Shown here: positions 6,110-6,165 of the stretch, one piece after another | Layout of the letters: the number at the start of each line of letters is the position of its first letter | Numbering within the stretch: the first letter of the stretch is position 1 | DNA from: Caryophanales bacterium UBA6768 | GTDB lineage: Bacteria > Bacillota > Bacilli > Bacillales_D > Amphibacillaceae | Assembly (NCBI GenBank): GCA_002453315.1 | Contig: DKGO01000157.1 | Location: forward strand, 1 to 6,165 | DNA: 6,165 bases | Direction of reading: 5' to 3' | Notes under the pieces: generated by a model | Seen by the model: the letters and a program-made list of their open reading frames with translations, nothing else | Databases searched by the model: none | What the model was told of the DNA's origin: nothing | Program-made: the position numbers and the translations under genes

Positions 6110-6121
6110 ATATGCAGTAAT
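6110..6121 (+). repeat. 12-bp direct repeat, copy 2 (candidate operator)
   Basis: Exact second copy of ATATGCAGTAAT (first copy 4379-4390). Here it lies immediately downstream of the putative minus-strand -10 element (6125-6130) and covers the expected start point of regulator transcription near 6118. A bound repressor there would block initiation. The motif is asymmetric, as reported for the XRE-cupin repressor PuuR, and has opposite orientation relative to its two adjacent genes. Confidence 0.45.
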
Positions 6122-6124
6122 ATT

Positions 6125-6156
6125 ATTATACATGAAGAAATTATTTAAGCTGACAA
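6125..6156 (-). promoter_or_regulatory. Possible promoter of the regulator gene
   Basis: On the minus strand a perfect TATAAT (6130-6125) is preceded by TTGTCA (6156-6151), which matches the -35 consensus at 5 of 6 positions. The spacer is 20 bp, longer than usual. Transcription would begin near 6118, about 65 nt upstream of the start codon. A TA-rich run at 6081-6090 is a possible alternative -10 region without a clear -35. Confidence 0.4.
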
Positions 6157-6165
6157 AAACTATAT

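Noticed and set aside
6132..6165. ATG followed by MKKLFKLTKTI at the right edge, resembling the start of a signal peptide
   Set aside because: No Shine-Dalgarno sequence precedes it, only 11 codons are visible, and it overlaps the minus-strand promoter candidate. Lys- and Leu-rich peptides are common by chance in AT-rich DNA. Sequence to the right would settle it.

Overview
The window looks like a chromosomal accessory-metabolism region from a low-GC Gram-positive bacterium, most likely a Bacillaceae-type member of the Bacillota. The DNA is strongly AT-rich. Most genes have purine-rich Shine-Dalgarno sequences (AGGAGG, AGAGGTG, AAGGGG), TTG and GTG starts are used freely, and the protein families are typical of that group. 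I cannot name the species.

Layout. Positions 1-325 hold no convincing gene but contain a good sigma-A-like promoter and two dyads. A tightly coupled pair of ABC-transporter permease genes follows (326-1216 and 1213-2040, ATGA overlap). Both resemble the PotB/PotC branch that imports polyamines and related small organic solutes. After a 150-bp gap with several dyads and a possible promoter comes a cytosolic membrane-dipeptidase-family (M19) metallohydrolase with a complete metal site (2191-3225). Next are an ornithine cyclodeaminase/mu-crystallin-family NAD(P) enzyme (3362-4357) and a ten-helix EamA/DMT-family transporter, probably an exporter (4480-5385). A converging minus-strand gene encodes an XRE helix-turn-helix regulator fused to a cupin sensor domain (5507-6052). 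It has its own minus-strand terminator in the gap between the two convergent genes.

How the genes may work together (inference). The set reads as import, hydrolyse, redox-convert or deaminate, export, regulate. The permeases would bring in a small amino compound, the M19 enzyme would cleave a dipeptide or amide bond, the cyclodeaminase-family enzyme would act on the released amino or imino acid, and the DMT protein would relieve excess product. The XRE-cupin protein would sense the substrate or an intermediate. No ATPase or solute-binding protein for the ABC system lies in the window, so the transporter is incomplete here. The substrate cannot be deduced from the sequence. The gaps of 122-150 bp between the last three plus-strand genes suggest several transcription units or internal promoters.

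The most useful non-coding observation is a 12-bp sequence repeated exactly in two gaps. One copy lies upstream of the DMT gene. The other sits over the expected transcription start of the regulator gene, where an autoregulatory operator would be placed. No mobile element, CRISPR array, tRNA, rRNA or recognisable riboswitch was seen.
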